In this document: positions 43,538-53,564 of the stretch, one piece after another
Layout of the letters: each line of letters opens with the position of its first letter
Position numbering within the stretch: the stretch's first letter is position 1
The notes under the pieces: model-generated
What the model was told of the DNA's origin: nothing
What the model saw: the letters and a program-made list of their open reading frames with translations, nothing else
Database searches by the model: none
Translations under genes and position numbers: made by a program
Assembly: GCF_016117655.1 (NCBI RefSeq)
Contig: NZ_CP064936.1
Coordinates: 310,001-374,000 of the forward strand
Direction of reading: 5' to 3'
Source: Treponema peruense
GTDB taxonomy: Bacteria; Spirochaetota; Spirochaetia; Treponematales; Treponemataceae
Length of the DNA: 64,000 nucleotides

Positions 43538-44927
43538 GAGTTATAATCAAAAGTTGTGGATTGCCTGAGAAGGCATAGAAAAAGAGGTCTGTCTAAGGTA
43601 TAGTTTTCTTTGGAAAAAAAAATAAACACCGAAGGAGACCTCTTATGAAAAGAATACTGGAAATTGAAGAAAATTCCAATAGTCCAACGATTGATTTGCT
43701 TGAAAAAGCAATCCGCGCAAGAGCACGTGAAGTAATTGAAAGTCTTTACGAGGATGAAGTTCAGCGTTTTCTTAATAAAACTTCTTCTATCGTAGACAAA
43801 ACCGGAAACAAACTTGTAGTAAGAAACGGCTTTCACAAAGAACGGACAATTCTTACTACAAACGGTTACGTTACAGTCAGGCTTCCCAGAGTTGATGACC
43901 GTGCACTTGAAGAAAAGGATCGCTTTGTAAGCAAAGTCCTTCCTCCGTTTGCAAGAAAAACTCCGACAGTAGAAGCAATACTTTCCGCTGCCTACCTTGC
44001 AGGAATTTCTTCAAACAAGTTTTCAGCCATGCTCCATGATGTTCTTGGTAAAGAAGCAAAGGGCCTGAGTCCGTCAGTCATAACAAAGCTTACTGTAAAA
44101 TGGCAGGCTGAATATGACGAATGGCGCAAACGAGATCTTTCCGGAAAGGAATACGTTTATGTTTGGGCAGACGGAATTTACGTAAAGTCCCGGCTTGACG
44201 GTGAAAAGACCTGCCTTCTGGTAATAATTGGCGTAACTGTTGAAGGCAAAAAAGAACTTGTGGCTGTACAGGCCGGAATTCGCGAGTCAACGGAAAGTTG
44301 GCGTGGAGTTTTGCTTGATTTGAAATTCCGCGGACTGACAAAAGCACCAAAATTGGCAGTCTGCGACGGAGCGCTTGGGTTTCAAAATGCAGTTGATGAA
44401 ATCTGGGGCCAGCTAAAAATTCAGAGATGCTGGTTCCACAAGTCCATGAACATTCTGGACAAATTGCCTGACTGTGTGCAGACTCAGGCCACAAAAATGA
44501 TTCGGGATATGTGGCAGGCAGACAAACGTGCAAACGCCTTGAAAGCCTACGACTTATTTATAGAAACTTTCGGAAAAAAATATCCGAAGGCAACGGAATG
44601 TCTTGAAAAAGACAAGGAGGATTTGTTCCGCTTTTATGATTATCCGGCGGAACATTGGGCTCACATTAGAACGTCGAATCCGATTGAATCGACATTTGCA
44701 ACAGTCAGGTTGCGCCACAAGTCAACAAAAGGAAACGGCTCTTCCGCTGCTTCTGTTGCAATGGCTTTCAAGCTTTGTCTTCAGGCAGAGAAAAACTGGC
44801 GACGGCTCAGGGGATTTAAACAACTTGAACTTGTCGCCAAAAATATAATTTTTGTGGACGGTGAACAAATGAAGGCTGCCTGATGAAAAGACACTTTTTT
44901 TCAATCCACAACAATTGACAATAACTC
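43538..44927 (+). mobile_element. IS256-family insertion sequence, copy 1 (1390 bp)
   Basis: Flanked by an 8-bp target duplication ACTATGAA (43530-43537 and 44928-44935). Terminal inverted repeats of 26 bp match at 22 positions (43538-43563 and 44902-44927; outer end GAGTTAT, inner end GTTGTGGATTG). It holds one transposase gene. It is identical to the copy at 50548 except for one synonymous base (44478 G versus 51488 A). Confidence 0.95.
43645..44883 (+). CDS. IS256-family transposase, copy 1
   Basis: 412 aa, GGAG before ATG 43645. Mutator/IS256-type DDE transposase: WADGIYVKSRL (first Asp), LAVCDGALGFQNAV (second Asp), CWFHKSMNIL, and TSNPIESTFATVRLR (catalytic Glu). All catalytic residues are intact, so the element may still move. 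Confidence 0.95.
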   Translation: MKRILEIEENSNSPTIDLLEKAIRARAREVIESLYEDEVQRFLNKTSSIVDKTGNKLVVRNGFHKERTILTTNGYVTVRLPRVDDRALEEKDRFVSKVLPPFARKTPTVEAILSAAYLAGISSNKFSAMLHDVLGKEAKGLSPSVITKLTVKWQAEYDEWRKRDLSGKEYVYVWADGIYVKSRLDGEKTCLLVIIGVTVEGKKELVAVQAGIRESTESWRGVLLDLKFRGLTKAPKLAVCDGALGFQNAVDEIWGQLKIQRCWFHKSMNILDKLPDCVQTQATKMIRDMWQADKRANALKAYDLFIETFGKKYPKATECLEKDKEDLFRFYDYPAEHWAHIRTSNPIESTFATVRLRHKSTKGNGSSAASVAMAFKLCLQAEKNWRRLRGFKQLELVAKNIIFVDGEQMKAA

Positions 44928-45861
44928 ACTATGAATCGGCCATGTTTTATCCGGGCTTTTCAGCAGAGGATAAGGTGCGCATATATTCTGTATTTGGAGG
45001 AATTCCATACTATAATAGGCTGATTGATGATAAGAAGAGCGTAAAAGATAATATTATAGATCTTATTGCTTCGTCAGGAGCTCGTTTGGAAAATGAGGTG
45101 TCTGGATACTTGAATGCGGAAATTTCTAAGATAATAAATGCCAACGAGGTATTTGAAGCACTTGCCAGGGGTTACTCAAGATACAGTGATATTTTATCTC
45201 AATCGCATGTATCAAGCGGACCTACTCTTATTGATGTTTTGGATAAGCTCATAAAAATGGAAGTTGTAGAAAAGACAACGCCTATTAACGATTCTAATAA
45301 TAAGAAAAAGGTCGGATATTATGTATCCGATAATCTTTCATTGTTCTATTACAGATATGTTTTTAAATATTTGTCGCAACTTAAGATTATGGATCCTGAA
45401 GTGTTTTATGTAAAATATATAGAAAAAGACTTTGACGAAAAATATGTTCCACATCAGTTTGAGGAGATATGTAAGCAATATCTGATAAGACAAAATAGAG
45501 CAGGAAGAATTGAACCAGTAATTGAAAAAATAGGTAAATACTATTATGACAATCCGAAGGAACATACAAATGGAGAGTTTGATATTGTTACTGAGGATGA
45601 GAAAGGTTATGTATTCTATGAGGTGAAATTTAGAAAATTACCTGTATCAAAGTCGATGATTGAAGAAGAAATTGCGCAGGTAGATAAGTCCGGCTTGGAA
45701 TGTTATAAATATGTATTTTTCTCAAAATCAGGCTTTGAAAATGTTGATATTGAGAAACTTGAGAAAATAGAAATCAATGCATTATATGAGTAAAGCAATA
45801 AGCATAAAAATTGAATTCATATACGGATATTAATTACGATTTTTACTTAAGAGATAAGTCT

Positions 45862-46110
45862 ATGGAAAACAGAGATGTTTTTATGAGATTGGACGGTTTT
45901 GAATTGCTCGTAAACGATATGCCAAAAATGATCCGTTTTTACAGAGATGTGCTTGGTTTTGAAATTAAAGAAAGTGAACAGACTTCAAATGTTTATCTTG
46001 TAAAATACGGAACATTGTTTTTGCTTTACGGAAGAAAAGATTTTGAAAAAAGTGAAAGGAGAAAAAACGAAAATGGAATACATTCAAATAACAAAAGAAA
46101 ATATCGATAA
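45862..46110 (+). pseudogene. Truncated VOC-fold gene
   Basis: MENRDVFMRLDGFELLVND and FYRDVLGFEIKESE with TLFLLYGRKDF are the first module of a VOC protein. The second half is missing: after DFEKSE the frame continues into the 5' end of the acetyltransferase gene. Either a deletion joined two neighbours or the remnant is no longer used. Confidence 0.65.
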
Positions 46111-46810
46111 AGAACACATCTGCTGTGCAATGTCAGGAAAGCAATGTTTATGCAAAAAAGAATGGCTAAAAAAACGTTTTGATGAAGGACTTGTTTTTTA
46201 TCGGAGCAAAGAACGCGGTAAATGTTTTATAGAATATATTCCGGCAGAATTTGCGTGGGTTCCAGTTGAAGCAGTTGATTATTTTTATATAAATTGCCTT
46301 TGGGTTTCGGGCTCGATGAAAGGTCACGGATATTCAAATGATTTACTGAATGAATGTATAAAAGATGCAAAGTCTAAAGGAAAGAAAGGTTTGTGCATTT
46401 TATCTTCTGACGGCAGAAAAAAGGAATTTTTATCTGACCCGAAATGGCTGTTGCACAAAGGATTTAAAGTTGCAGATAGTTGTGATTGCGGAATAAATTT
46501 AATGTACTTGCCATTCAACGAAAATGAAAAAGTTCCAACATTTAAAGAATGTGCAAAAAAACTTCAGACCGGCGAAAAAGGAATTGTAATTTATTATACA
46601 GACCAGTGTCCGTTTACATATTATTGGATTCCACGTATTGAAGAAGTCGCAAAAGAAAATGGAATACAGTTAAAAACAATTCATATCACTGACATGAAAA
46701 CCGCCCAAAATGTGCCCGCACCGGTTACAACATACGCTTTGTTCAAAGACGGAAAATTTATTACGCAAGCGATTCAAAGTGACAAGAAATTTTTGAAGCT
46801 GGCAAAATGA
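46073..46810 (+). CDS. GNAT acetyltransferase with YoaP domain
   Basis: 245 aa from ATG 46073. N-terminal GNAT fold (YIQITKENIDKEHICCAMSG, FAWVPVEAVDYFYINCLWVSG, GHGYSNDLLNECIKDAKSKG for acetyl-CoA binding). The C-terminal YoaP-like thioredoxin-fold domain has GIVIYYTDQCPFTYYW. It transfers an acetyl group to an unknown small molecule. Its start lies inside the truncated VOC frame. Confidence 0.8.
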   Translation: MEYIQITKENIDKEHICCAMSGKQCLCKKEWLKKRFDEGLVFYRSKERGKCFIEYIPAEFAWVPVEAVDYFYINCLWVSGSMKGHGYSNDLLNECIKDAKSKGKKGLCILSSDGRKKEFLSDPKWLLHKGFKVADSCDCGINLMYLPFNENEKVPTFKECAKKLQTGEKGIVIYYTDQCPFTYYWIPRIEEVAKENGIQLKTIHITDMKTAQNVPAPVTTYALFKDGKFITQAIQSDKKFLKLAK

Positions 46811-46837
46811 TTCTTTACTCTTTTCTCAAAACTGATT

Positions 46838-46843
46838 TATAAT
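46838..46843 (+). promoter_or_regulatory. -10 box of a leaderless promoter
   Basis: TATAAT, six bases, then ATG at 46850. TTTACT at 46814-46819 is a fair -35 (18-bp spacing). Confidence 0.6.
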
Positions 46844-46849
46844 TTTAAC

Positions 46850-47170
46850 ATGGCTTCAACAAAAGAATATTTGAATTTTATTTTAGACCAGTTTTCTGAC
46901 CTGGAAGAAATTTCATACCGTGCAATGATGGGAGAATTTATTATTTATTATCGCTCAAAAATTGTCGTCGGAATTTATGATGACAGATTTCTTGTAAAAC
47001 CTGTAAAATCTGCAATCGATTATATGCCGCAAGCAACTTATGAATTGCCGTACAATGGTGCAAAAGAAATGCTTTTGGTAGAAGAAGTTGAAAACAAAGA
47101 ATTTTTGACAGGCTTATTAAAAGCCATGTATGATGAATTGCCGATTCAAAAATCAAGGACACAAAAATGA
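46850..47170 (+). CDS. TfoX N-terminal domain protein
   Basis: 106 aa. TfoX_N (PF04993) pattern: YRAMMGEFIIYYRSKIVVGIYDDRFLVKP, then MPQATYELPYNGAKEMLLVEEV. Homologues are linked to competence control, but most single-domain members are uncharacterised. Predicted leaderless mRNA. A copy of its last 50 bases lies at 53093-53152. Confidence 0.82.
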   Translation: MASTKEYLNFILDQFSDLEEISYRAMMGEFIIYYRSKIVVGIYDDRFLVKPVKSAIDYMPQATYELPYNGAKEMLLVEEVENKEFLTGLLKAMYDELPIQKSRTQK

Positions 47171-47219
47171 AATTTACAAACTTTTACGGTCTTGCATTTA
47201 TGCTTGTAATTATGATTCA
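47167..47219 (+). pseudogene. 5' fragment of a small membrane protein gene
   Basis: Encodes MKFTNFYGLAFMLVIMI, closely similar to the start of the intact gene at 55926 (FINFYGLAFMLVIMIPN). It breaks off where the DUF3737 remnant begins. A matching 3' fragment of the same family lies at 57455. Confidence 0.65.
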
Positions 47220-47640
47220 GTCAATCAATATTTTTCCTTTTGCCTGGGGAATATCAAAAATTATTTTTCCTACTTCCGGAACACGAATTACTCCTGAAAG
47301 CAGATTTTTTATACTTTCTACATAAGATGTAATGTTGGCTTGAACTTCTGATCTTTCAAAACATAAATCGGTATTCACCATTTCGCAGTCAACAATCTTA
47401 AGATTTTTACAGTAACAAAATGGCTGTGTTCCGCTGATTTTACAATTAATCAGAGTCAAACTATCAGAATACCATGCAAGATATTCGCCGTTTACAGTGC
47501 TGTTTCTAACTGTTACATTTTTGCAATGCCAGAATGCATCTTTTGTATCAAATAAGCAATTGTCAAATTCAGCATTAATAATATATTGAAAAGAATATTT
47601 TCCCTTAAGAAGAACTTGGAAAACAGCTTTTAATCCGCGG
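47217..47640 (-). pseudogene. DUF3737 protein, C-terminal remnant
   Basis: KGKYSFQYIINAEFDNCLFDTKDAFWHC with NGEYLAWYSDSLTLINCKI and GTQPFCYCKNLKIVDCEM are right-handed beta-helix repeats of DUF3737 (PF12541). About the first half of the usual protein is absent, cut at the junction with the LysR remnant near 47640. Not expected to function. Confidence 0.65.
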
Positions 47641-48152
47641 CACAAAAGGTTCAAGAAAAATTACTTTAACCGAAGAAGGAACAGTTGGACAAAGGTTTGA
47701 TTGACTTTGGTCTTGTTTTTGGAAATGTTGATTTTGAAAAATACAATTCAATAAAAATTCCTGTAAAAGATACATGGGGCGTTTTGATGAGAAAAGATTC
47801 TGTGCTTGCCAAAAAAAAATCAGTAACTCCAAAAGATTTATGTGATAAACCGTTGATTATTTCTCATCAGAAAAATCAGGGCGGAGAATTAAGAGCTTGG
47901 CTTAAACGGAATTTGGACGAACTTAATATTGCTGCAACTTACAATTTATTGTTTAATGCTTCTCTTTTTGTTGATGAAGGGCTCGGGTATGCAATCGGGC
48001 TTGATAAAATAATCAATACAGGCGAGGGTAGCAATTTGTGTTTTAGACCTCTTGAGCCGCCTGTTGAAGCTGAACTTTCTGTCATCTGGAAAAAGTATCA
48101 GGTTTTTTCAAAAGCCGCAGAACAGTTTTTAGAAAAGATTAAGGAAAGTTGA
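47640..48152 (+). pseudogene. LysR-type regulator remnant with internal deletion
   Basis: It starts with the end of a LysR HTH (GSRKITLTEEG) and joins, after a deletion and frame change, to the effector-binding domain (KGLIDFGLVFGNVDFEKY, IPVKDTWGVLMRKDS, LFVDEGLGYAIGLDKII). The open part from 47685 lacks a DNA-binding domain. Confidence 0.7.
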
Positions 48153-48153
48153 T

Positions 48154-48167
48154 AAAGTGTAAAAAGT
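48154..48167 (+). repeat. 14-bp direct repeat, left
   Basis: AAAGTGTAAAAAGT, identical to 53049-53062. The pair encloses exactly the PLD-helicase gene (with its IS) and the NUDIX gene, as if they mark the ends of an inserted island. Confidence 0.5.
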
Positions 48168-48223
48168 CAAATAAAAATGTACATTTTATTCTTTTACGCA
48201 AAATTTGGAGTAAATGCAAAGTA

Positions 48224-48252
48224 CTAGAAAAAAATCGAAAATATGCTATACT
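48224..48252 (+). promoter_or_regulatory. Promoter of the PLD-helicase gene
   Basis: Extended -10 TGCTATACT (48244-48252) with only a poor -35 17 bp upstream, followed by GGGAG and ATG 48278. Confidence 0.5.
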
Positions 48253-50547
48253 CAATAATAGGGAGACAAATATAGAAATGCCAGAATATGATTTATTCAG
48301 AAAAAACTTTTCAAACGAAAAACTTCTAAACTCTCTTAAAGATAGTTTTATCTCTAAAATTTCTGGTGAATATTCAGATCTATCTCCTAATCTCCTTATA
48401 AATGATTATGAACACGAAAAAAAAATAGTAACTTCAATCGAAGAAGAACTTTCTACATGCGACGCTTTTGATTTTTCAGTTGCGTTTATAAATCACTCTG
48501 GAATTGCATGTATTAAACAAAAACTTGATTATCTATCTGAACATAACATACCAGGTCGTATTCTAACTACGAACTATCTTAATTTTACACAACCTTCTGC
48601 ACTAAAAGAAATTCTTTCGCTTTTTCCAAATATTGAACTAAAAGTATATGATACTGAAAAAATGAAAAAAGGATTTCATCCTAAAGGTTATATTTTTAAA
48701 CAATCAAATTATTATTCAATAATAATTGGTAGTGCAAATCTTACTGCATCTGCTTTGAATGCAAACCAAGAATGGAGCATAAAATTTATTTCTGCTCTTG
48801 ATGGACAAATTGTTTTTTCTGTTCGCGAAGAATTTGAACGCATCTGGAATCAGGCAGAAAAAGTTGATGAACAGTGGATTTCTAATTACGAAAAAAAGTA
48901 TAAAGAAAATCAAATAAAACTTACACAAATTACAAAAGAAAAAAAATACAGAAAAAGAAAAAACTTTTGATATTGTTCCAAATAAAATGCAACAAGAAGC
49001 AATGGCCTCCCTTGCCAGTTTGCGTGATGACGGTAAAAACAAAGCTCTTTTAATTGCCTCAACCGGAACTGGAAAAACATATCTTTCTATTTTTGATGTA
49101 AAACAAATGCAACCCAAACGAGTTTTGTACGTTGCCCATCGTGATATGATTTTACATAAGTCTGAAGAATCTTTTAAAAACCTTTTACCCGAAATTAAAA
49201 CAGGTTTTCTTGGTGGTGGTATAAAAGATTTTGATGCTGATTTTATATTTGCTTCCGTTGCAACTTTACGACAAGATGATATTTTGCAAAAATTTACTAA
49301 GAACCATTTTGACTATATCATTATTGACGAAGTTCACCACGCAGGAGCTGATTCTTATCAAAAAATAATTGATTACTTTACGCCTAAATTTTTACTTGGT
49401 CTTACTGCAACTCCAGAACGTACAGATGGTTTTGATATTTATTCACTATTTGAAAATACTATAGCTTATGAAATTCGCTTACAAAAGGCACTTGAAGAAG
49501 ATTTGCTTTGTCCATTCCATTATTACGGACTATCAGATTTAACTGTTAACGGTCAATTAGTTGATGACAAAACTGAATTCAAAAATCTTGTAAGTACTGA
49601 AAGAATTCATCATATAGAAAAAGCTTTAAAAACTTACAGATCTTATGAATATGCAGTTAAAGGATTAATTTTTTGCAGTCGTATTGAAGAAGCTTACGAA
49701 CTGTCAAAACAACTTAATCAAGACGGTTTCTATACTAAAGCATTATGCGGAACTGATGATGATAAAACGCGGGAACGTGTTATTGAAGAACTTGAATCAG
49801 ACACAAATCCTTTACAATATATAATCAGTGTAGATATTTTTAATGAAGGTGTTGATATTCCATGTGTAAATCAAATTGTAATGCTTCGCCCTACACAGTC
49901 TTCAATTATTTTTGTTCAACAACTCGGACGAGGCCTTCGTAAAACAATCGAAAAAAAATATGTATCTGTAATTGATTTTATAGGAAACTACGAAAATAAC
50001 TTTTTTATTCCTATTGCTTTATTTAGTGATAATTCATATGACAAAGATTCTATTCGCCGCCATATGACAAGTGGAACTGCCAGTCTACCAGGAACTTCAT
50101 CAATTCAAATAAACGAAATTGCAAAACAGAGAATTTATGAATCTATTTCAAATGCAAAATTCAACCGTGGAAAATTTTTACAAGGTGAATATAAAAAACT
50201 AAAAATGAGACTTGCACATTTTCCATCAATGGTAGACTTCGTGGATAATGGTTTTATTGATCCTCTTTTATTTATAGACTATGCAGGTTCTTATTATGAG
50301 TTCAAAACAAAATTCGAAAAGAATATTCCAGAACTTGCACCTTGCTACAGAACTTCACTCCAATTTATTTCTCTTGAATTTGCTCATGGCTTTAGACTCC
50401 ATGAACTTTTAATTTTAAAAACGCTTCTTGATAAAGACTCTGTTAGTATTGACGAATTTAAAATTCAGATTGAAAAATTTGGATTTTCTTTTGATAACGA
50501 CGATATTGACGGAATGATTCATACTTTATCTCCTGACTATTACGGTC

Positions 50548-51937
50548 GAGTTATAATCAAAAGTTGTGGATTGCCTGAGAAGGCATAGAAAAAGAGGTCT
50601 GTCTAAGGTATAGTTTTCTTTGGAAAAAAAAATAAACACCGAAGGAGACCTCTTATGAAAAGAATACTGGAAATTGAAGAAAATTCCAATAGTCCAACGA
50701 TTGATTTGCTTGAAAAAGCAATCCGCGCAAGAGCACGTGAAGTAATTGAAAGTCTTTACGAGGATGAAGTTCAGCGTTTTCTTAATAAAACTTCTTCTAT
50801 CGTAGACAAAACCGGAAACAAACTTGTAGTAAGAAACGGCTTTCACAAAGAACGGACAATTCTTACTACAAACGGTTACGTTACAGTCAGGCTTCCCAGA
50901 GTTGATGACCGTGCACTTGAAGAAAAGGATCGCTTTGTAAGCAAAGTCCTTCCTCCGTTTGCAAGAAAAACTCCGACAGTAGAAGCAATACTTTCCGCTG
51001 CCTACCTTGCAGGAATTTCTTCAAACAAGTTTTCAGCCATGCTCCATGATGTTCTTGGTAAAGAAGCAAAGGGCCTGAGTCCGTCAGTCATAACAAAGCT
51101 TACTGTAAAATGGCAGGCTGAATATGACGAATGGCGCAAACGAGATCTTTCCGGAAAGGAATACGTTTATGTTTGGGCAGACGGAATTTACGTAAAGTCC
51201 CGGCTTGACGGTGAAAAGACCTGCCTTCTGGTAATAATTGGCGTAACTGTTGAAGGCAAAAAAGAACTTGTGGCTGTACAGGCCGGAATTCGCGAGTCAA
51301 CGGAAAGTTGGCGTGGAGTTTTGCTTGATTTGAAATTCCGCGGACTGACAAAAGCACCAAAATTGGCAGTCTGCGACGGAGCGCTTGGGTTTCAAAATGC
51401 AGTTGATGAAATCTGGGGCCAGCTAAAAATTCAGAGATGCTGGTTCCACAAGTCCATGAACATTCTGGACAAATTGCCTGACTGTGTACAGACTCAGGCC
51501 ACAAAAATGATTCGGGATATGTGGCAGGCAGACAAACGTGCAAACGCCTTGAAAGCCTACGACTTATTTATAGAAACTTTCGGAAAAAAATATCCGAAGG
51601 CAACGGAATGTCTTGAAAAAGACAAGGAGGATTTGTTCCGCTTTTATGATTATCCGGCGGAACATTGGGCTCACATTAGAACGTCGAATCCGATTGAATC
51701 GACATTTGCAACAGTCAGGTTGCGCCACAAGTCAACAAAAGGAAACGGCTCTTCCGCTGCTTCTGTTGCAATGGCTTTCAAGCTTTGTCTTCAGGCAGAG
51801 AAAAACTGGCGACGGCTCAGGGGATTTAAACAACTTGAACTTGTCGCCAAAAATATAATTTTTGTGGACGGTGAACAAATGAAGGCTGCCTGATGAAAAG
51901 ACACTTTTTTTCAATCCACAACAATTGACAATAACTC
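50548..51937 (+). mobile_element. IS256-family insertion sequence, copy 2 (1390 bp)
   Basis: Target duplication ATTACGGTC (50539-50547 and 51938-51946). Same ends and orientation as copy 1. Because each copy has its own target repeat and the two halves of each target gene are both present, they are two separate insertions and not a composite transposon. Confidence 0.95.
50655..51893 (+). CDS. IS256-family transposase, copy 2
   Basis: 412 aa, protein identical to the first copy; intact DDE residues. The only base change between the copies is a silent GTG/GTA valine codon. Confidence 0.95.
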   Translation: MKRILEIEENSNSPTIDLLEKAIRARAREVIESLYEDEVQRFLNKTSSIVDKTGNKLVVRNGFHKERTILTTNGYVTVRLPRVDDRALEEKDRFVSKVLPPFARKTPTVEAILSAAYLAGISSNKFSAMLHDVLGKEAKGLSPSVITKLTVKWQAEYDEWRKRDLSGKEYVYVWADGIYVKSRLDGEKTCLLVIIGVTVEGKKELVAVQAGIRESTESWRGVLLDLKFRGLTKAPKLAVCDGALGFQNAVDEIWGQLKIQRCWFHKSMNILDKLPDCVQTQATKMIRDMWQADKRANALKAYDLFIETFGKKYPKATECLEKDKEDLFRFYDYPAEHWAHIRTSNPIESTFATVRLRHKSTKGNGSSAASVAMAFKLCLQAEKNWRRLRGFKQLELVAKNIIFVDGEQMKAA

Positions 51938-52609
51938 ATTACGGTCAAATAGACAGAAAAAAATACGGAGAACTCACTTATATTGAATATTCACAGGATA
52001 AAAAAGCTATTATAAAAACCCATAAGTTTTCTGAACTTTTAAAAAATTGTATTTATAAATCAGAATTATCTGATTGCCTAACTTATGGAATTAAAAGAGC
52101 GCAAATAAAAGAATCCGAAAAAGTTGAAAATCATAATCTTGTTTTATACAGAAAATATTCTCGTAAAGATGTTTGTAAAATATTAAACTGGGATAAAGAT
52201 TATTCTTCCACTATTTATGGATACAAAACAATGGAAAAAACCAACACATTATCTTGCCCCATTTTTGTTACTTATGAAAAACACCTTGAAGAAACAGATT
52301 CAACAAATTATAAAGATTACTTTATTGATAACACCCATTTTAATTGGAATAGTCGAAGTCGTCGGACAAGCAAAAGCAAAGAAGTTGCAGCTATTATCGA
52401 TCAGAAAACAAACAAAATCGAAATTCCTCTTTTTATAAAAAAATCTGATGCAGAAGGTTCGGATTTTTATTATATGGGTAATTGTATACTTAATAACTAT
52501 AAGAACACTAAGATGAATGACGGTGATGAAATAGTTCCGGTAGTAAATATTATTTTTAAAATGAATACACCTGTTCCAAAAAACTTATATAATTATTTGG
52601 TGGCATAAC

Positions 52610-53029
52610 ATGAAACAAATACACGTAGTAGCAGCGGTAATTTACCGAACAAATAGTAATGGCAAAAAAGAAGTTTTTGCCACAGCGCGAGGATATGGTG
52701 ACTATAAAGGCTGGTGGGAATTTCCATGCGGAAAAATCGAACATGATGAATCAGGCCTTGAAATTGAAACAGAAGAAGAAGCTTTAATCCGCGAAATCTA
52801 TGAGGAATTGGATTCAACAATTAAAATTCAAGAAAAAATACAAACAGTAGAATGGGATTATCCTCAATTTCACTTAATAATGGAATGTTTTGCCTGCACT
52901 CTTGTAAAAGGAAAACTGACTTTACTTGAAGCAGAAGATGCAAAATGGCTGAACGCTGATACTTTGCACAATGTAAAATGGCTACCTGCAGACGAATTAA
53001 TTTTAGATAAAGTAAAAAATAATCTTTAG
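52610..53029 (+). CDS. NUDIX hydrolase (MutT-like)
   Basis: 139 aa. HVVAAVIYRTNSNGK, GWWEFPCGKIEHDE and the Nudix box core ALIREIYEELD, with the usual Gly-x5-Glu spacing stretched by a small insert. YPQFHLIMECFACTL resembles MutT-type 8-oxo-dGTP hydrolases. It starts one base after the DUF3427 end of the helicase gene, so the two were one operon. NUDIX and DUF3427-helicase neighbours may form one system. Still intact. Confidence 0.88.
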   Translation: MKQIHVVAAVIYRTNSNGKKEVFATARGYGDYKGWWEFPCGKIEHDESGLEIETEEEALIREIYEELDSTIKIQEKIQTVEWDYPQFHLIMECFACTLVKGKLTLLEAEDAKWLNADTLHNVKWLPADELILDKVKNNL

Positions 53030-53048
53030 ATAACTAAAATAGAATAGG

Positions 53049-53062
53049 AAAGTGTAAAAAGT
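53049..53062 (+). repeat. 14-bp direct repeat, right
   Basis: AAAGTGTAAAAAGT, the partner of 48154-48167, lying 20 bp after the NUDIX stop. Confidence 0.5.
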
Positions 53063-53092
53063 TGCAAAAATCTATTCTAAAGAGGTTTTATA

Positions 53093-53152
53093 GGTTTATT
53101 AAAAGCCATGTATGATGAATTACCGGTTCAAATGGTTCAGGTAAAATCAAGG
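53093..53152 (+). pseudogene. Copy of the 3' end of the TfoX-domain gene
   Basis: Encodes LLKAMYDELPVQ, nearly identical to the end of the gene at 46850-47170, then breaks off. Together with the 14-bp repeats it suggests that the helicase/NUDIX island entered a duplicated or once-adjacent TfoX region. Confidence 0.55.
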
Positions 53153-53192
53153 TTTTTCTTGAACGGCTAAAATAGCGCCTTTCAAGAAAACT

Positions 53193-53343
53193 ACAGTTGC
53201 TTCACAACTGTCTTATTAACGTGTACGCTCACGCGCACTAATTGAACTCAATCGCAAGTTGAAACTTGCTCATTCGTTCAATTTTAAGGAACAATTATAT
53301 AATTCAGACTGCCTCTTGTTTGAGACAGTCTGAAAACTTTTTT
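53193..53343. other. Series of hairpins ending in a terminator
   Basis: Stems in order: ACAGTTG/CAACTGT (53193-53211), GCAAGTT/AACTTGC inside TTGAAC/GTTCAA (about 53240-53282), and a strong terminator-like stem CAGACTG-CTC/GAG-CAGTCTG (53305-53332) followed by T-rich sequence. It may be a cluster of terminators or a structured RNA; there is no open frame. Confidence 0.45.
53305..53343 (+). terminator. Intrinsic terminator after the NUDIX gene
   Basis: 10 of 11 paired bases, six-base loop TTGTTT, then CTTTTTT within 8 bases. Confidence 0.65.
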
Positions 53344-53363
53344 ACATTTTCTTACACTTTATT

Positions 53364-53558
53364 CTACTCTACAATTTCTACTGCAATCCGGCTTATTCCG
53401 TGGACTGGAGCTTTAAGTTCGGTTGAACCACTTAAGGATGTCTGCACTGCAATGAAATATTTTTTTCCGATTTCGAGTGTACGCGGAAGATAAAACTCAA
53501 GGGTGCTGGCTGTGTTTTTAGTAATAAAACTTTTGTCCACGTTTACCCAGGTTGTACG
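53364..53558 (-). pseudogene. C-terminal remnant of an Ig-like DUF4469-type protein
   Basis: Minus-strand frame of about 64 codons, without a start, encoding TLEFYLPRTLEIGKKYFIAV, then HGISRIAVEIVE and a stop. The strand pattern resembles the C-terminal DUF4469 domain of a DNA-binding-like family. It is cut where the Fic gene begins at about 53560. Confidence 0.5.
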
Positions 53559-53564
53559 GAAAGA

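Larger units (their letters stand above)
43022..45793 (+). pseudogene. Archaeal-type ATPase (PF01637/DUF234-like) split by an IS256-family element
   Basis: The 5' part (43022-43537) starts MKFIGREEYLVEK and carries Walker A YGRRRVGKSELIK and Walker B LILVLDEYQYL. The IS lies between codons for DYYE and SAMF, and the gene resumes after the second target copy at 44936 and ends at 45793. The 3' half has the DUF234 nuclease-like part (FDIVTEDEKGYVFYEVKFRK, with D and ExK). Deleting the IS and one 8-bp target copy restores a single frame of about 455 codons. The disruption is therefore recent. Confidence 0.85.
48278..52608 (+). pseudogene. PLD-nuclease/helicase/DUF3427 protein, frameshifted and IS-interrupted
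   Basis: Start MPEYDLFRKNFS. Order: PLD-like nuclease (FHPKGYIFKQ and IIIGSANLTASALN, one HxK site), SF2 helicase (STGTGKTYL Walker A, IIDEVHH Walker B, LTATPERTDG, QQLGRGLR motif VI), DUF3427-type C-terminus. An eight-A run at 48939-48946 carries one extra base, and an IS lies at 50548-51937 with a 9-bp target duplication. Joined, the protein would be about 975 aa. The family is often defence- or repair-linked; here it is inactive unless corrected. Confidence 0.8.

Noticed and set aside
43538-51937. The two IS copies as ends of a composite transposon
   Set aside because: Each copy has its own target duplication, and both halves of each interrupted gene are on either side of its IS, so they are separate insertions.
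53220-53290. Integron attC site, as in Treponema denticola
   Set aside because: There are hairpins but no RYYYAAC/GTTRRRY core pair, and the genes do not form a regular cassette array.
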